This document shows, piece after piece, positions 1 through 8,500 of a stretch of 64,000 bases of DNA. Numbering within the stretch: the first letter of the stretch is position 1; each line of letters begins with the position of its first letter. The stretch covers positions 1 through 64,000 of the forward strand of contig DAHVAR010000181.1 in the NCBI GenBank assembly GCA_027314515.1, in the 5' to 3' direction. The DNA comes from Actinomycetota bacterium (GTDB taxonomy: Bacteria > Actinomycetota > Actinomycetes > Streptosporangiales > Streptosporangiaceae). Position numbers and translations under genes: made by a program. The notes beneath the pieces are model-generated. The model did no database searches. It was not told where the DNA came from and saw nothing but the letters and a program-made list of their open reading frames with translations.

Positions 1-255
1 TGGCGGTCCGGGCCGCTCGGCCTTCCCGCGGGCGCGGGCGCGCAGCGCTGGCAGTCCTCCGGCATCGGCGACCTTCTCGACGGCATGAGCCCGATGGAGT
101 TCATGCTGCGCTTCACGCTCAGCCACCCGGCCCTGTCGACCACCATCGTCGGCACCTCCAACGCCGGCCACCTGCGCGGCAACGTCGCGATCGCGGAGAA
201 GGGCCCGCTGCCCGCCGATATGTACCAGCAGGCGCGCGAACTCCTCAAGGCCTAA
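1..255 (+). CDS. aldo/keto reductase, C-terminal part
   Basis: Open reading frame entering from the left edge and ending at a TAA (253-255); 84 residues are visible. The stretch SPMEFMLRFTLSHPALSTTIVGTSN is the C-terminal signature region of the aldo/keto reductase family, in which the nucleotide-binding end of the TIM barrel reads 'tipGtsn'. The final residues (MYQQARELLKA) form the usual terminal helix. The family reduces carbonyl groups with NADPH. The catalytic Asp/Tyr/Lys/His residues lie upstream of the window, so activity and substrate cannot be judged. The next gene lies 146 bases downstream. Confidence 0.8.
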   Translation, partial: WRSGPLGLPAGAGAQRWQSSGIGDLLDGMSPMEFMLRFTLSHPALSTTIVGTSNAGHLRGNVAIAEKGPLPADMYQQARELLKA

Positions 256-401
256 CCGATGGCCGGGATGCGGGAGCCCGCGTCCCGGCGGAATACTCGG
301 TTACCAGACTTTGCCGTGAAGATGCAAATATATGACCCAGACGCGGTCGCGCGCTGGCGTAGGTTGGCGGACCTCAGCGACCGCACTTCGTAACAACGGG
401 G

Positions 402-1412
402 ATGGTAATGACCGGATCTGACTGGACCGATGCGACTCCGCACGAGCCGCCGCCGCTCGCCGACCAGGATCAGCCGACTCACCCTGAGCGCGTGCAACCG
501 CAGCCCGGCGTGAGTCAGCCCGGCATGGTTGCGGGCCTGCACGACACGGTGGAGTTCAGCGGCGGCGGCAACACTGCACCGACTGCGCCGCGACGGACGA
601 GAATGATCGTCGCCGGGGCCGCTGCAGCCGTGGCCGTGGTCGCGATCGCAGCCGTCGCCGTCGCCGCAACCCACGGCTCGGCTGGCCCGCCCCAGCCAAC
701 GCCGGCCCAGGTTCTCGCCTCCGCGGCGCACAAAGCCGCCGGCGTCACCTCGCTCTCCGCCACCTTCAGCGAGAACATCAGCGGCGCCGCCGGCGGCGGC
801 ACGATCAGCGGTTCCGTCCAAGAAGTACGCAAGCCGCTGCAGATGGCCATGAACATCACGGAAACGTTCGGCGGGCAGACGATCCCGATGTCGGCGATCC
901 TCACCAGCAGCGCGATGTACATGAAGTTCGGCTCCATGCCTGGCCTGCCGAAGGCGATGCTCGGGAAGTGGCTCGAGATCCCGCTGACAAGCCTGGGCAG
1001 CGGGTCATTCGCCTCGCTCTTGCAGAGCGTGCAGAATGAGAACCCGGCGTCGCAAGCGCAGTTGCTGCTCGCCTCCAAGTACCTGCACGCCGACGGCAAG
1101 CAACTCATCGACGGCGTGGAAACCACGAAGTACTCAGGTGCCTTCACCCCGGCTGCGGCGCTGAAGGTCCTGTCCCCCAGCCAGCGCGCCGCGCTCGGGC
1201 CGGCGCTGAAGCGGCTGACCGGCGACGTCAGCTTCCACGTCTGGATCGCCGGGAACGGCCAGATACGGCAGTTCGTCGAGGTCGAGACGGTTTCGGCGGA
1301 GACCGTTGTGACGACTTTCAACTTCCAGTCGTATAACGTGCCGGTAACGGTCGCGATCCCGCCGGCCAGCCAGGTGGTGCCCTTCCCCGGCAGCCCGACC
1401 GGCGGCGGCTGA
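402..1412 (+). CDS. membrane-anchored LppX/LprAFG-like extracytoplasmic protein
   Basis: 336 residues. A Pro/Gln-rich cytoplasmic N-terminus (about 1-65) is followed by one membrane segment (about 68-92, Ala/Val/Ile-rich) and a secreted domain of about 235 residues. The domain carries the pattern DGVETTKYSGAF, beta-strand-rich Ser/Thr segments and a 'mamnitetfgg' motif. These resemble the LppX/LprG/LolA fold that carries lipids across the cell wall in mycobacteria, although here there is a membrane anchor and no lipobox. Two starts are possible: ATG 402 or ATG 408. The GGGGA at 398-402 fits 408 slightly better. The lipid-carrier role is inferred from family resemblance only. Confidence 0.6.
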   Translation: MVMTGSDWTDATPHEPPPLADQDQPTHPERVQPQPGVSQPGMVAGLHDTVEFSGGGNTAPTAPRRTRMIVAGAAAAVAVVAIAAVAVAATHGSAGPPQPTPAQVLASAAHKAAGVTSLSATFSENISGAAGGGTISGSVQEVRKPLQMAMNITETFGGQTIPMSAILTSSAMYMKFGSMPGLPKAMLGKWLEIPLTSLGSGSFASLLQSVQNENPASQAQLLLASKYLHADGKQLIDGVETTKYSGAFTPAAALKVLSPSQRAALGPALKRLTGDVSFHVWIAGNGQIRQFVEVETVSAETVVTTFNFQSYNVPVTVAIPPASQVVPFPGSPTGGG

Positions 1413-1461
1413 TCCGCCCGCAGGATCACCGGCGTCGAACTGCTAGCCCATAGCACGGCGA

Positions 1462-1497
1462 TCACCGGGGCCAGGCATGCACGCCTTGCCCCGGTGA
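1462..1497. terminator. bidirectional hairpin terminator between convergent genes
   Basis: A perfect 10-bp stem (TCACCGGGGC / GCCCCGGTGA) encloses a second short stem (AGGC/GCCT). It sits exactly between the end of the 402-1412 gene and the end of the vapC-like gene on the other strand. There is no clear T-run, as is common in GC-rich actinomycetes. Confidence 0.6.
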
Positions 1498-1510
1498 CTC
1501 GCTCGGCGGC

Positions 1511-1888
1511 CTACACCGAGATCAACTCGACGTGGACGCCCGCGGCCATGGCCAGGCTCCGCAAGTCGTCGGGATCGGAGGTGAGGATGTCATCGCCGTC
1601 CCCGGCAAGGCACACCACCGCAGCATCGATCGCATCTGCCAGACCGCTGCGTGCTAGCAGCATGCCCGCCCGCCGCCCAAGGCCTTCATCCAGGGCAGCG
1701 ACATCCACTCCGGCCAGCAGCCGGGCTACCGGCACCTGACGTCCGGCTCCCCCGCGCCACACCTGGGCGACCACCCCGCCGTGGCTCACCGGCACCCGGC
1801 CCGCCAGGCGCTCACGCTTGATCAAAGCGACCACGTCTCGGTCATGACGCTCGACTGCCACAAACGCACCAGCATCCAGCACCAGCAT
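1511..1888 (-). CDS. VapC-type PIN-domain ribonuclease toxin
   Basis: 125 residues from ATG 1888. The PIN fold is recognisable from the N-terminal strand MLVLDAGAFVAVER with the first metal-binding Asp, the central GLADAIDAAVV segment with the acidic pair, and the C-terminal LTSDPDDLRSLA. These are the three acidic clusters that hold Mg/Mn in PIN nucleases. The antitoxin gene lies directly upstream with only one base between its TGA and this ATG, so the two are co-translated as in typical vapBC operons. VapC toxins cut tRNA or rRNA; the target cannot be read from sequence. It converges with the gene ending at 1412. Confidence 0.8.
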   Translation of the reverse strand: MLVLDAGAFVAVERHDRDVVALIKRERLAGRVPVSHGGVVAQVWRGGAGRQVPVARLLAGVDVAALDEGLGRRAGMLLARSGLADAIDAAVVCLAGDGDDILTSDPDDLRSLAMAAGVHVELISV

Positions 1889-1889
1889 C

Positions 1890-2201
1890 TCAGGCGGCTC
1901 CGCACTCCGCCGGGCCGCCGTCGTCAGGCTGGCCCGGCGCGCCCCGCACCACGACAGCGCGACCGCGCGCACGGCGGGTGGCCTCGCGCATCTCAGCCTC
2001 AGTAATCTCGCCGTGCTCGGCCTCGAACGAAGCCACGAACTCATCCAGCGCACGCAGTCGCCGGTCGTGCGCCACCTTCAGGCGAAGCGCTTCATTCACC
2101 CATGCGCTGACGCTCTCCGCCTGTCCCTGAGCCACCGCTTCCTGGGCCACGGCAACGAGGTCGGCATCTACGGAGGCCGACAAACGCTCTTTCACGCTCA
2201 T
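1890..2201 (-). CDS. VapB-type ribbon-helix-helix antitoxin
   Basis: 103 residues. The N-terminal MSVKERLSASVDADLVAV looks like the DNA-binding strand of a ribbon-helix-helix (CopG/ParD-like) antitoxin, followed by the helix SVSAWVNEALRLKV. The charged C-terminal half (ALDEFVASFEAEHGEITEAEM) would wrap the PIN toxin. The last 25 residues are Gly/Arg-rich and probably disordered. It precedes its toxin by one base, the normal antitoxin-first order, and would repress its own promoter upstream of 2201. Confidence 0.75.
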   Translation of the reverse strand: MSVKERLSASVDADLVAVAQEAVAQGQAESVSAWVNEALRLKVAHDRRLRALDEFVASFEAEHGEITEAEMREATRRARGRAVVVRGAPGQPDDGGPAECGAA

Positions 2202-2374
2202 ACTAACATGCTACAACCATGCCACTACTGTAGTCACTCGCCCAGCGCGTTGGACAGCCGCGGCTCAGGACGAAGGTCCGTTCATCCTCAAGGGGCACGG
2301 CCAGCCGAGCGACGGGTCCGCGATGCGATGGCGGGGCAGCCGCCCGCGACGAAGGCGCCCGCCGACATGAGCCC

Positions 2375-3376
2375 TCAGCGACCGCGCGGCGGCGCCGTGC
2401 TGTCCCGGATCACCAGCGAAGTCGCCAGCTCCAGGTGATGCGGCTCGTCCGCCACCGCGGCCAGGTCGCCGCTCAGCATCCGGAACGCGGCTGCTGCCAT
2501 CGCGGCCAGCGGCTGGCGGATCGTGGTCAGCGCCGGCGTGGCCCAGGACGCGACCGGAACGTCGTCGAACCCGACAACGCTGACATCGAGGGGAGCCCGC
2601 AGGCCACGCTCGGCTAGCGCCTGGAGCACGCCGAACGCTTGGCTGTCGTTCCCCGCCACGATCGCCGTCGGCGCATCCCGCAGGGCCAGCAGCCGCCGCG
2701 CCTGCGCCCGCCCGCCAGCGGCGGTCAACCCGTCATGACGCACCATGCGCTCGTCGATGTCGAGCCCGGCCTCGAGCATGGCCGCCCGGTATCCGGCCAG
2801 CCGGGCCCGGCCCGACCAGACCGCTTCCGTGCCGATCACGCCGATCCGCCGGTGCCCGAGTTCGATCAGGTGGCGAGTGGCCTGCATGCCGCCCTGCCAG
2901 TTCGTCGTGCCGACGGACCGGATGGCAGCGCCCGGTTCCTCCGGCGGGTCAATGACCACCAGCGGGATCCGTGCCGCTGCCAGCCGCTGCAGCTCCTGGC
3001 TGCCGGGCAACTGCAGCACGCACAGCGCGCCGCCGGTTCCGCGCCGCGACGCCCGGTCAAGCCAGCGAGCGAACCCGGCAGGCGAGCTCACCGTCGTCAC
3101 GATCACGCTCACCTCGGCCTCGGCCGCGGCCTCGACCGCCCCGCGGATCAGCTCCTCCGACCACGGGCTGTCAAGGCAGCCGATCAGCAGGTCGGCGACC
3201 GCGAAGCCGGTCTGCGACGCGACCTGGTAACCATGCTGGCGTAGTAGCCGCGCGATCCGCGCGCGCGTGTCCGCCGCCACGTCCGTGCCGCCGTTGCGCA
3301 CCTTGGACACCGCGGACACCGAGACGCCAGCCTCGCCGGCAATGGCGGACAGCGTCGGCGCGCGAGAACCCGCCAC
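2375..3376 (-). CDS. LacI-family transcriptional repressor
   Basis: 333 residues from GTG 3376, with a strong AGGAGG just upstream. The N-terminal helix-turn-helix reads LSAIAGEAGVSVSAVSKVRNG, followed by the hinge helix, and then by a periplasmic-binding-protein-like sugar-sensing domain (from about residue 60: VADLLIGCLDSPWSEELIRG; later VGFDDVPVASWATPALTTIRQP). These are standard for LacI/GalR repressors. It is divergent from the operon starting at 3543 and very probably controls it. TTCGAA palindromes lie in front of both genes. The inducer is unknown but should be the substrate of the neighbouring dehydrogenases and isomerases. Confidence 0.9.
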   Translation of the reverse strand: MAGSRAPTLSAIAGEAGVSVSAVSKVRNGGTDVAADTRARIARLLRQHGYQVASQTGFAVADLLIGCLDSPWSEELIRGAVEAAAEAEVSVIVTTVSSPAGFARWLDRASRRGTGGALCVLQLPGSQELQRLAAARIPLVVIDPPEEPGAAIRSVGTTNWQGGMQATRHLIELGHRRIGVIGTEAVWSGRARLAGYRAAMLEAGLDIDERMVRHDGLTAAGGRAQARRLLALRDAPTAIVAGNDSQAFGVLQALAERGLRAPLDVSVVGFDDVPVASWATPALTTIRQPLAAMAAAAFRMLSGDLAAVADEPHHLELATSLVIRDSTAPPRGR

Positions 3377-3388
3377 GATCGTTCCTCC

Positions 3389-3398
3389 TTTTCGAAAA
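3389..3398. promoter_or_regulatory. candidate LacI-type operator, repressor side
   Basis: Perfect palindrome TTTTCGAAAA just upstream of the Shine-Dalgarno of the LacI-family gene. It shares the TTTTCGAAA core with the second palindrome about 90 bp away, which suggests autoregulation. AT-rich palindromes with a central CG are typical for LacI-family binding sites. Confidence 0.5.
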
Positions 3399-3480
3399 TC
3401 CTACCAGGACCGGCCGCCTCGCCTCGCGCACAAGCGGAACGCATTGACCGCGCCGTGCTGGTCAAACTAGCGTGGTGAGA

Positions 3481-3497
3481 TTCGAATAATTTTCGAA
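3481..3497. promoter_or_regulatory. candidate LacI-type operator, operon side
   Basis: Inverted repeat TTCGAA-TAATT-TTCGAA located 46 bp before the GTG of the first operon gene. It stands out as AT-rich in an otherwise GC-rich region and repeats the core of the palindrome at 3389-3398. It is the likely site where the divergent repressor blocks the operon. Confidence 0.55.
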
Positions 3498-3542
3498 ACG
3501 GGCTCGTCCGGCAGGCGGCGCCCTGCCGGGAAATGAGGAGAT

Positions 3543-4316
3543 GTGCCGACCAGCAACCCGCCAGCAGTGCAGCTCTACTCCGTCCGCGAGCAGCTTCCGG
3601 GCGACCGCAAGGGCGTTCTGCGCCGGATCGCGGCGGCCGGTTACGGCGCCGTCGAAGCAGTCAGCGTGCTGTCCGACCCCGACGGCATGCGCGCCGACCT
3701 GGACGCGGCCGGGCTCACGGTGTGCAGCGTGCACGCGATCCCGTCGGGTGAGCAGGCCGGCGGCCTGCTGGCCGCCGCGAAGACGCTCGGCGCCGGCACT
3801 GTCATCGTGCCCTACCAGCCGCCAGCCAGGTTCGCCACCGCGGAGTCCATCGCCGGCCTGGCAGGCGAGCTGAACCAGATGGCGGCCAGCGCCGCCGATG
3901 CCGGCCTGCGCTTCGGCTATCACAACCACGACTTCGAGCTGTCGTCGATCGTGGCCGGCCGGCCGGCGCTGGAGGTGCTGGCCAGCTTGCTGGACGACGA
4001 CGTGCTGCTCGAGATCGACACCTACTGGGCGGCCGTCGGCGGCCAGGATGTGCCTGCGCTGCTTGGCCGGCTCGGCGACCGCGTCCGCTTCCTGCACGTC
4101 AAGGACGGCCCGATCACCAGGGAAGATCCGATGACCGCGGTCGGCGCGGGCCGCATGCCGGTCGCCGAGATCCTGGCCGCGGCGCCGTCCGCGGAGTGGC
4201 ACATCGTCGAGCTCGACAGGTGCGCCACCGACATGCTGATCGCTGTCGAGCAGAGCCTGCAGTGGCTGGCCAGCCACGGCCTGGCGACCCCGGTCCACGG
4301 CAGCGCGGCGCGATGA
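3543..4316 (+). CDS. sugar phosphate isomerase/epimerase (xylose-isomerase-like TIM barrel)
   Basis: 257 residues from GTG 3543 (AGGAG five bases upstream). AP-endonuclease-2/xylose-isomerase-type barrel: VQLYSVREQL at the start, YHNHDFEL in the middle, LLEIDTYWA and FLHVKDG later, and HIVELD near the end. The His, Glu, Asp and Glu in these strands form the usual metal site. Such proteins act as epimerases, isomerases or dehydratases on sugars, inosose or keto-sugars. First gene of a four-gene operon; its stop overlaps the next start (ATGA). Regulation is probably by the divergent LacI protein. Confidence 0.85.
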   Translation: MPTSNPPAVQLYSVREQLPGDRKGVLRRIAAAGYGAVEAVSVLSDPDGMRADLDAAGLTVCSVHAIPSGEQAGGLLAAAKTLGAGTVIVPYQPPARFATAESIAGLAGELNQMAASAADAGLRFGYHNHDFELSSIVAGRPALEVLASLLDDDVLLEIDTYWAAVGGQDVPALLGRLGDRVRFLHVKDGPITREDPMTAVGAGRMPVAEILAAAPSAEWHIVELDRCATDMLIAVEQSLQWLASHGLATPVHGSAAR

Positions 4317-5422
4317 GCGCGGCGAGTCCCGTCGGCGTCGCGGTCGTGGGCTGCGGCACCATCAGCACCGCTTACTTGCGTAACCTGACATCCTTCCCTG
4401 ACCTGCGCGTGCTGTTCTGCGCAGACCTCGATATCGAGCGGGCGAAGGCGCAGGCCGCGGCTTTCAACGTGCCGGGCGCGGGCAGCACGGCCGAGGCGCT
4501 GGCGGAGCCGGACGTCGAGATCGTCGTCAACCTCACCGTGCCGGCCGCGCATGCCGCCGTCAGCGGCGCGGCCATCGCCGCGGGCAAGAATGTCTGGGTG
4601 GAGAAGCCGCTGACGCTCGACTCGGCGTCGGCGCGCGCGCTGATGGCGGCCGCGGCGCAGGCCGGCCTGCGGATCGGCTGCGCGCCGGACACGGTGCTCG
4701 GGGGCGGACTGCAGGCCGCCCGGCGGCTCATCGAGTCCGGCGTCATCGGGCCGCCGCAGACCGGGCTCGCGCTGATGCAGGGTCCGGGACCGGAAAGCTG
4801 GCACCCCGACCCGGAGTTTCTCTTCCGGCGCGGCGGCGGGCCGTTGTTCGACATCGGGCCTTACTACCTGACCACACTGGCCACGGTATTCGGTCCGGCG
4901 ACGCGCGTCGCCGCGGTTTGCCGTCGCGGCAAGCCGACGCGCGTGATCGGCAGCGGCCCGCGCGCGGGCACCGAATTCGGGGTCGAGGTACCCACCCACG
5001 TGTCGGCGCTGATCGAGTACGACAGCGGCCAGGCCGCGACGATCGTGCTGAGCTTCGACTCGCCACTGTCCCGGCACGGTTTCGTGGAGATCTCCGGCAG
5101 CACCGCGACGCTGGCGATGCCCGACCCGAACCGGTTCGACGGCGAGACCAGGCTGCACGATCTCGGTGGCAACGACTGGACGGCCGGGCCGGCGTGCGGG
5201 CCTGCCGACGGCCGCGGGCTCGGCGTCCTTGACCTGGCTCGCGGCCTGCGCAGCGGCGCACCGCACCGGGCGAGCGGCGAGATCGCGCTGCACGTGCTAG
5301 AAATCATGGAGGCCATCGACTCCTCGGCCGCGACCGGCGCGTTCGAGCCGGTGCGCAGTAGCTTTACCAAGCCCGCAGTGCTGCCGGAGGACTGGGATCC
5401 GCATGCCAGCACGCTTGCCTGA
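4313..5422 (+). CDS. Gfo/Idh/MocA-family NAD(P)-dependent oxidoreductase
   Basis: 369 residues; the ATG at 4313 overlaps the previous stop by 4 bp. The Rossmann fold begins VGVAVVGCGTISTAYLRNL (GxGxxxxxxL-type), and the conserved catalytic-lysine motif appears as VWVEKPLTL near residue 100. The C-terminal alpha/beta domain includes GGPLFDIGPYYLTTL, typical of this family. Members oxidise or reduce hydroxyl groups on inositols and sugars. The second Gfo enzyme downstream and the two TIM-barrel enzymes suggest an oxidise-isomerise-reduce pathway, as in inositol-type catabolism. The substrate is not identifiable. Confidence 0.88.
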   Translation: MSAASPVGVAVVGCGTISTAYLRNLTSFPDLRVLFCADLDIERAKAQAAAFNVPGAGSTAEALAEPDVEIVVNLTVPAAHAAVSGAAIAAGKNVWVEKPLTLDSASARALMAAAAQAGLRIGCAPDTVLGGGLQAARRLIESGVIGPPQTGLALMQGPGPESWHPDPEFLFRRGGGPLFDIGPYYLTTLATVFGPATRVAAVCRRGKPTRVIGSGPRAGTEFGVEVPTHVSALIEYDSGQAATIVLSFDSPLSRHGFVEISGSTATLAMPDPNRFDGETRLHDLGGNDWTAGPACGPADGRGLGVLDLARGLRSGAPHRASGEIALHVLEIMEAIDSSAATGAFEPVRSSFTKPAVLPEDWDPHASTLA

Positions 5423-5440
5423 CCCGCAGCAGGACCTTGG

Positions 5441-6622
5441 ATGACCGGCGCCGGAGTACGGCCGTCGATTGGTGTCGGCGTGGTCGGATACGCGTTTATG
5501 GGCGCCGCGCACGCGCACGCCTGGCGAACGGCGCCGCGCATGTTCGACCTGCCGCTCACCCCGGTCATGGCGGCGCTGTGCGGCCGGGATGCCGCCGCCG
5601 TCCGGGCCGCCGCGGAGCGGCAGGGCTGGGCATGCGCCGAGACCGACTGGCGGACCCTGATCGCCCGCGATGACGTTCAGCTCGTCGACGTGTGCACGCC
5701 AGGCGACCTGCACGCCGAGATCGCCATTGCCGCGCTGGCCGCCGGAAAGCACGTGCTGTGCGAGAAGCCGCTTGCCAATACGCCGGCCGAGGCCGAAGCG
5801 ATGACGGCAGCGGCACAGCGCGCCGCCGCGAACGGCATCCGCTCGATGGTGGGGTTCAACTACCGGCGGGTCCCGGCCCTCGCCATGGCGCGCAGGCTGG
5901 TAGCCGACGGACGGCTCGGCGAGATCCGCCATGTCCGCGCGGCCTACTTGCAAGACTGGCTCACTGATTCCGCGTTCCCGCTGACCTGGCGGTTGCGGCG
6001 CGACCGGGCCGGCTCGGGCGCGCTCGGTGACCTCGGCGCACACCTCGTCGATCTCGCGCAGTACCTCTCCGGTGAGCTGATTACCGCCGTTTCTGGCAGC
6101 ACGACGACGTTCGTCGGGCAGCGCCCGGTCACCGGCCGGGCGGCTGGCGAGCCGGAGACCGGGCCGGTGACGGTTGATGACGCGGCAGTCTTCACCGCGC
6201 GGCTCGGCGCGGGCCGCGCGGTCGGCTCGTTCGAGGTCACGCGGTTCGCGGCGGGCCGGAAGAACGCGCTGCGGCTCGAGGTCAACGGCTCGCTGGGCAG
6301 CATCGCCTTCGACCTCGAGCGGCTCAGCGAACTGGAGTTCCACGATCACTCCGGCGACCCGCTGACCGCCGGGTTCACCCGGATCCTGGTGACCGAGCCC
6401 GGTCATCCGTACCTGTCCGGATGGTGGCCGCCCGGCCACGTGCTGGGCTGGGATGTCACCTTCAGCCACCAGGCCGCCGACCTCGTCATCGCGATCGCCG
6501 CGGGCGCCGACCCGCTGCCGTCCTTCGCCGACGGCCTGCAGGTGCAGCGCGTGCTGGCTGCCGTGCAGGAAAGCGCCGCCAGCGGCAGCAGCTGGATCAC
6601 CGTTCCGACAGCAGCCAACTGA
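5441..6622 (+). CDS. Gfo/Idh/MocA-family NAD(P)-dependent oxidoreductase
   Basis: 393 residues, starting 18 bp after the previous stop. N-terminal Rossmann motif [18 protein letters not shown], catalytic motif [11 protein letters not shown], then [18 protein letters not shown] and [15 protein letters not shown], a layout typical of inositol-dehydrogenase-like enzymes. It is only distantly similar to the preceding gene, so the two probably act at different steps rather than being a recent duplication. It is cotranscribed with the flanking genes. Confidence 0.88.
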   Translation: MTGAGVRPSIGVGVVGYAFMGAAHAHAWRTAPRMFDLPLTPVMAALCGRDAAAVRAAAERQGWACAETDWRTLIARDDVQLVDVCTPGDLHAEIAIAALAAGKHVLCEKPLANTPAEAEAMTAAAQRAAANGIRSMVGFNYRRVPALAMARRLVADGRLGEIRHVRAAYLQDWLTDSAFPLTWRLRRDRAGSGALGDLGAHLVDLAQYLSGELITAVSGSTTTFVGQRPVTGRAAGEPETGPVTVDDAAVFTARLGAGRAVGSFEVTRFAAGRKNALRLEVNGSLGSIAFDLERLSELEFHDHSGDPLTAGFTRILVTEPGHPYLSGWWPPGHVLGWDVTFSHQAADLVIAIAAGADPLPSFADGLQVQRVLAAVQESAASGSSWITVPTAAN

Positions 6623-6638
6623 ACTCTCCGGAGCCGAC

Positions 6639-7643
6639 ATGTCCCGACCCTTCACCCTGTTCACCGGCCAGTGGGCCGACCTGCCGCTGACGCGGGTCTG
6701 CGAACTGGCCAGCGGCTGGGGCTACGACGGCCTTGAGCTTGCCTGCTGGGGCGACCACTTCGAGGTGGATCGCGCGCTGGCCGAGCCCGGCTACCTCGCC
6801 GGGCGGCACACGCTGCTGGCCAAGTACGGCCTGCGGTGCTGGGCGATCTCCAACCACCTGGTCGGCCAGGCAGTCTGCGACCACCCGATCGACGAGCGTC
6901 ACCGCGGCATCCTGCCGGCCCGCATCTGGGGCGATGGCGAGCCAGAGGGGGTACGCCGGCGGGCGGCCGCGCAGATGTGCGATACCGCGCGCGCTGCGGC
7001 CGCCTTCGGGGTGACCACCGTGGTCGGGTTCACCGGCTCGTCGATCTGGCACACGGTCGCGATGTTCCCGCCAGCGCCGCAGGCCATGATCGAGGCCGGC
7101 TACGCCGACTTCGCCGACCGGTGGAACCCGATCCTGGACGTTTTCGACGCGGAGGGCGTCCGCTTCGCGCACGAGGTGCACCCCAGCGAGATCGCCTACG
7201 ATTTCTGGACGACGCAGCGGGCGCTCGATGCGGTGGACCGCCGGCCGGCCTTCGGGCTGAACTTCGACCCGAGCCATTTCGTCTGGCAGGATCTCGACCC
7301 GGTCGCCTTCCTGGCCGCCTACCCCGATCGCATCTACCACGTGGACTGCAAGGAGGCGCGCAAGCGCCTCGACGGCCGCAACGGGCGGCTGGGGTCGCAC
7401 CTGCCGTGGGGCGACCCGCGACGAGGCTGGGACTTCGTCTCCGCCGGGCGGGGCGATATCCGCTGGGAAGACGTCTTCCGGATGCTCAATTCGATCGGCT
7501 ACGCCGGCCCGATCTCCGTCGAGTGGGAGGACGCCGGCATGGACCGGCTGCGCGGCGCCGCCGAGGCGATCACCTACCTGCGCCAGTTCGACTTCGAGCC
7601 GCCGCAGGCGTCCTTCGACTCCGCCTTCAGCAGCGACCGCTAG
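6639..7643 (+). CDS. sugar phosphate isomerase/epimerase (TIM barrel)
   Basis: 334 residues from ATG 6639, preceded by CCGGAG. Barrel strands with probable metal ligands: [15 protein letters not shown] (Glu), [10 protein letters not shown] (Asp/His), YHVDCKEA (His/Glu) and ISVEWEDAG (Glu). This matches the xylose-isomerase-like family, in the longer subgroup often found with Gfo dehydrogenases in sugar or inositol operons. Last gene of the LacI-controlled operon. Its TAG abuts the stop codon of the opposite-strand vapC-like gene with no bases between. Confidence 0.85.
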   Translation: MSRPFTLFTGQWADLPLTRVCELASGWGYDGLELACWGDHFEVDRALAEPGYLAGRHTLLAKYGLRCWAISNHLVGQAVCDHPIDERHRGILPARIWGDGEPEGVRRRAAAQMCDTARAAAAFGVTTVVGFTGSSIWHTVAMFPPAPQAMIEAGYADFADRWNPILDVFDAEGVRFAHEVHPSEIAYDFWTTQRALDAVDRRPAFGLNFDPSHFVWQDLDPVAFLAAYPDRIYHVDCKEARKRLDGRNGRLGSHLPWGDPRRGWDFVSAGRGDIRWEDVFRMLNSIGYAGPISVEWEDAGMDRLRGAAEAITYLRQFDFEPPQASFDSAFSSDR

Positions 7644-8087
7644 TCAGGCTTCGCCGGTAACGGGCGCGATGATGCTGACGGTCGGGAAGTAACTCCGGTA
7701 CCGGCTAGCGTCGCGGGTGAGCAGGCGGTATCCGCATACTGCGGCGTGGGCGCCGATATAGAAGTCCGGCATCGGCGACCGCTTGTCACCGCCGCTGCGG
7801 CGGTACCGCAGGAATGCTTTCCCGGCAGCGAAACCGGCCACGTACGGCAACGGCTCGCGATCGTAGTCGCTGGCCGGGAGCCGCTCCTCGAGTTCCTCGA
7901 TAGTCTCGTAGCCGACCGAGACCTCGGCATAGACCAGCGGGTTGATGACGACCCTGCCGCTGTCCATCGCGACCGCGATCTGTCCGGCCGACCAGTCGGC
8001 CCACTCCTTGTCGCCGGTGATGACATCGAGGAGCACGCAGGAATCAACGAGCGTTACCGGCCGCATCGGGCCAGGGTCAGTCGCCAC
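7644..8087 (-). CDS. VapC-type PIN-domain toxin
   Basis: 147 residues. PIN-domain hallmarks: LVDSCVLLDVI with the first Asp, NPLVYAEVSVGYE with the conserved Glu, and DFYIGAHAAVCGYRLLTRDASRYRSYFP with the later acidic residues and the 'TRD..ry..yFP' ending found in many VapC toxins. The GTG at 8087 overlaps the antitoxin gene by 11 bp; an ATG at 8066 is an alternative start. Predicted endoribonuclease neutralised by the AbrB-type partner upstream. Confidence 0.85.
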   Translation of the reverse strand: MATDPGPMRPVTLVDSCVLLDVITGDKEWADWSAGQIAVAMDSGRVVINPLVYAEVSVGYETIEELEERLPASDYDREPLPYVAGFAAGKAFLRYRRSGGDKRSPMPDFYIGAHAAVCGYRLLTRDASRYRSYFPTVSIIAPVTGEA

Positions 8088-8316
8088 GCAGCAGCGCCAT
8101 GATCTGATCGGTGCTCAAGCCCGCCACTTCTGCCGCGGTAGCCGTGTTGCGCAGCCGGCGAACCAGCCGCCGGCCCCTGCTCTCTGATCCTTCGCGGCGC
8201 ACTATCTGCAGCGCGCCACGCACCTCGACAACCTCAACCTCATCACCGGCATGCAGGCCGTACTTCGCCCTCAGGCGCGCCGGGATAGTCACCTGCCCCT
8301 TGCTATTCAGCACCAT
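8077..8316 (-). CDS. AbrB/MazE-type antitoxin (VapB)
   Basis: 79 residues. The N-terminal swapped-hairpin domain reads MVLNSKGQVTIPARLRAKYGLHAGDEVEVV, the classic SpoVT/AbrB antitoxin signature. The C-terminal tail (TAAEVAGLSTDQIMALLRGD) would bind the toxin. It overlaps the PIN gene by 11 bp. This family differs from the ribbon-helix-helix antitoxin at 1890-2201, so the two toxin-antitoxin pairs are not copies of each other. Confidence 0.85.
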   Translation of the reverse strand: MVLNSKGQVTIPARLRAKYGLHAGDEVEVVEVRGALQIVRREGSESRGRRLVRRLRNTATAAEVAGLSTDQIMALLRGD

Positions 8317-8500
8317 GCCACCCGCACCTACCTCGTCACCCGTAGAAGTTGTCGCCCGTATTACTCCTACTACGTAATAGCCTACCGGCTCCTCAGTCGT
8401 CCGCTGGCAGGACTGTTCGGCGGTGCGCTGCTCGGGGAAGGACTCCGGAATGCGCGGCAGGCGATCGCGAGTCTTGGCTGCACTAGCGCTGCGCTAAGCC

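Noticed and set aside
5297-6664. 455-residue minus-strand open frame
   Set aside because: Shadow of the second Gfo/Idh/MocA gene; Arg/Gly-rich, no recognisable domain or ribosome site.
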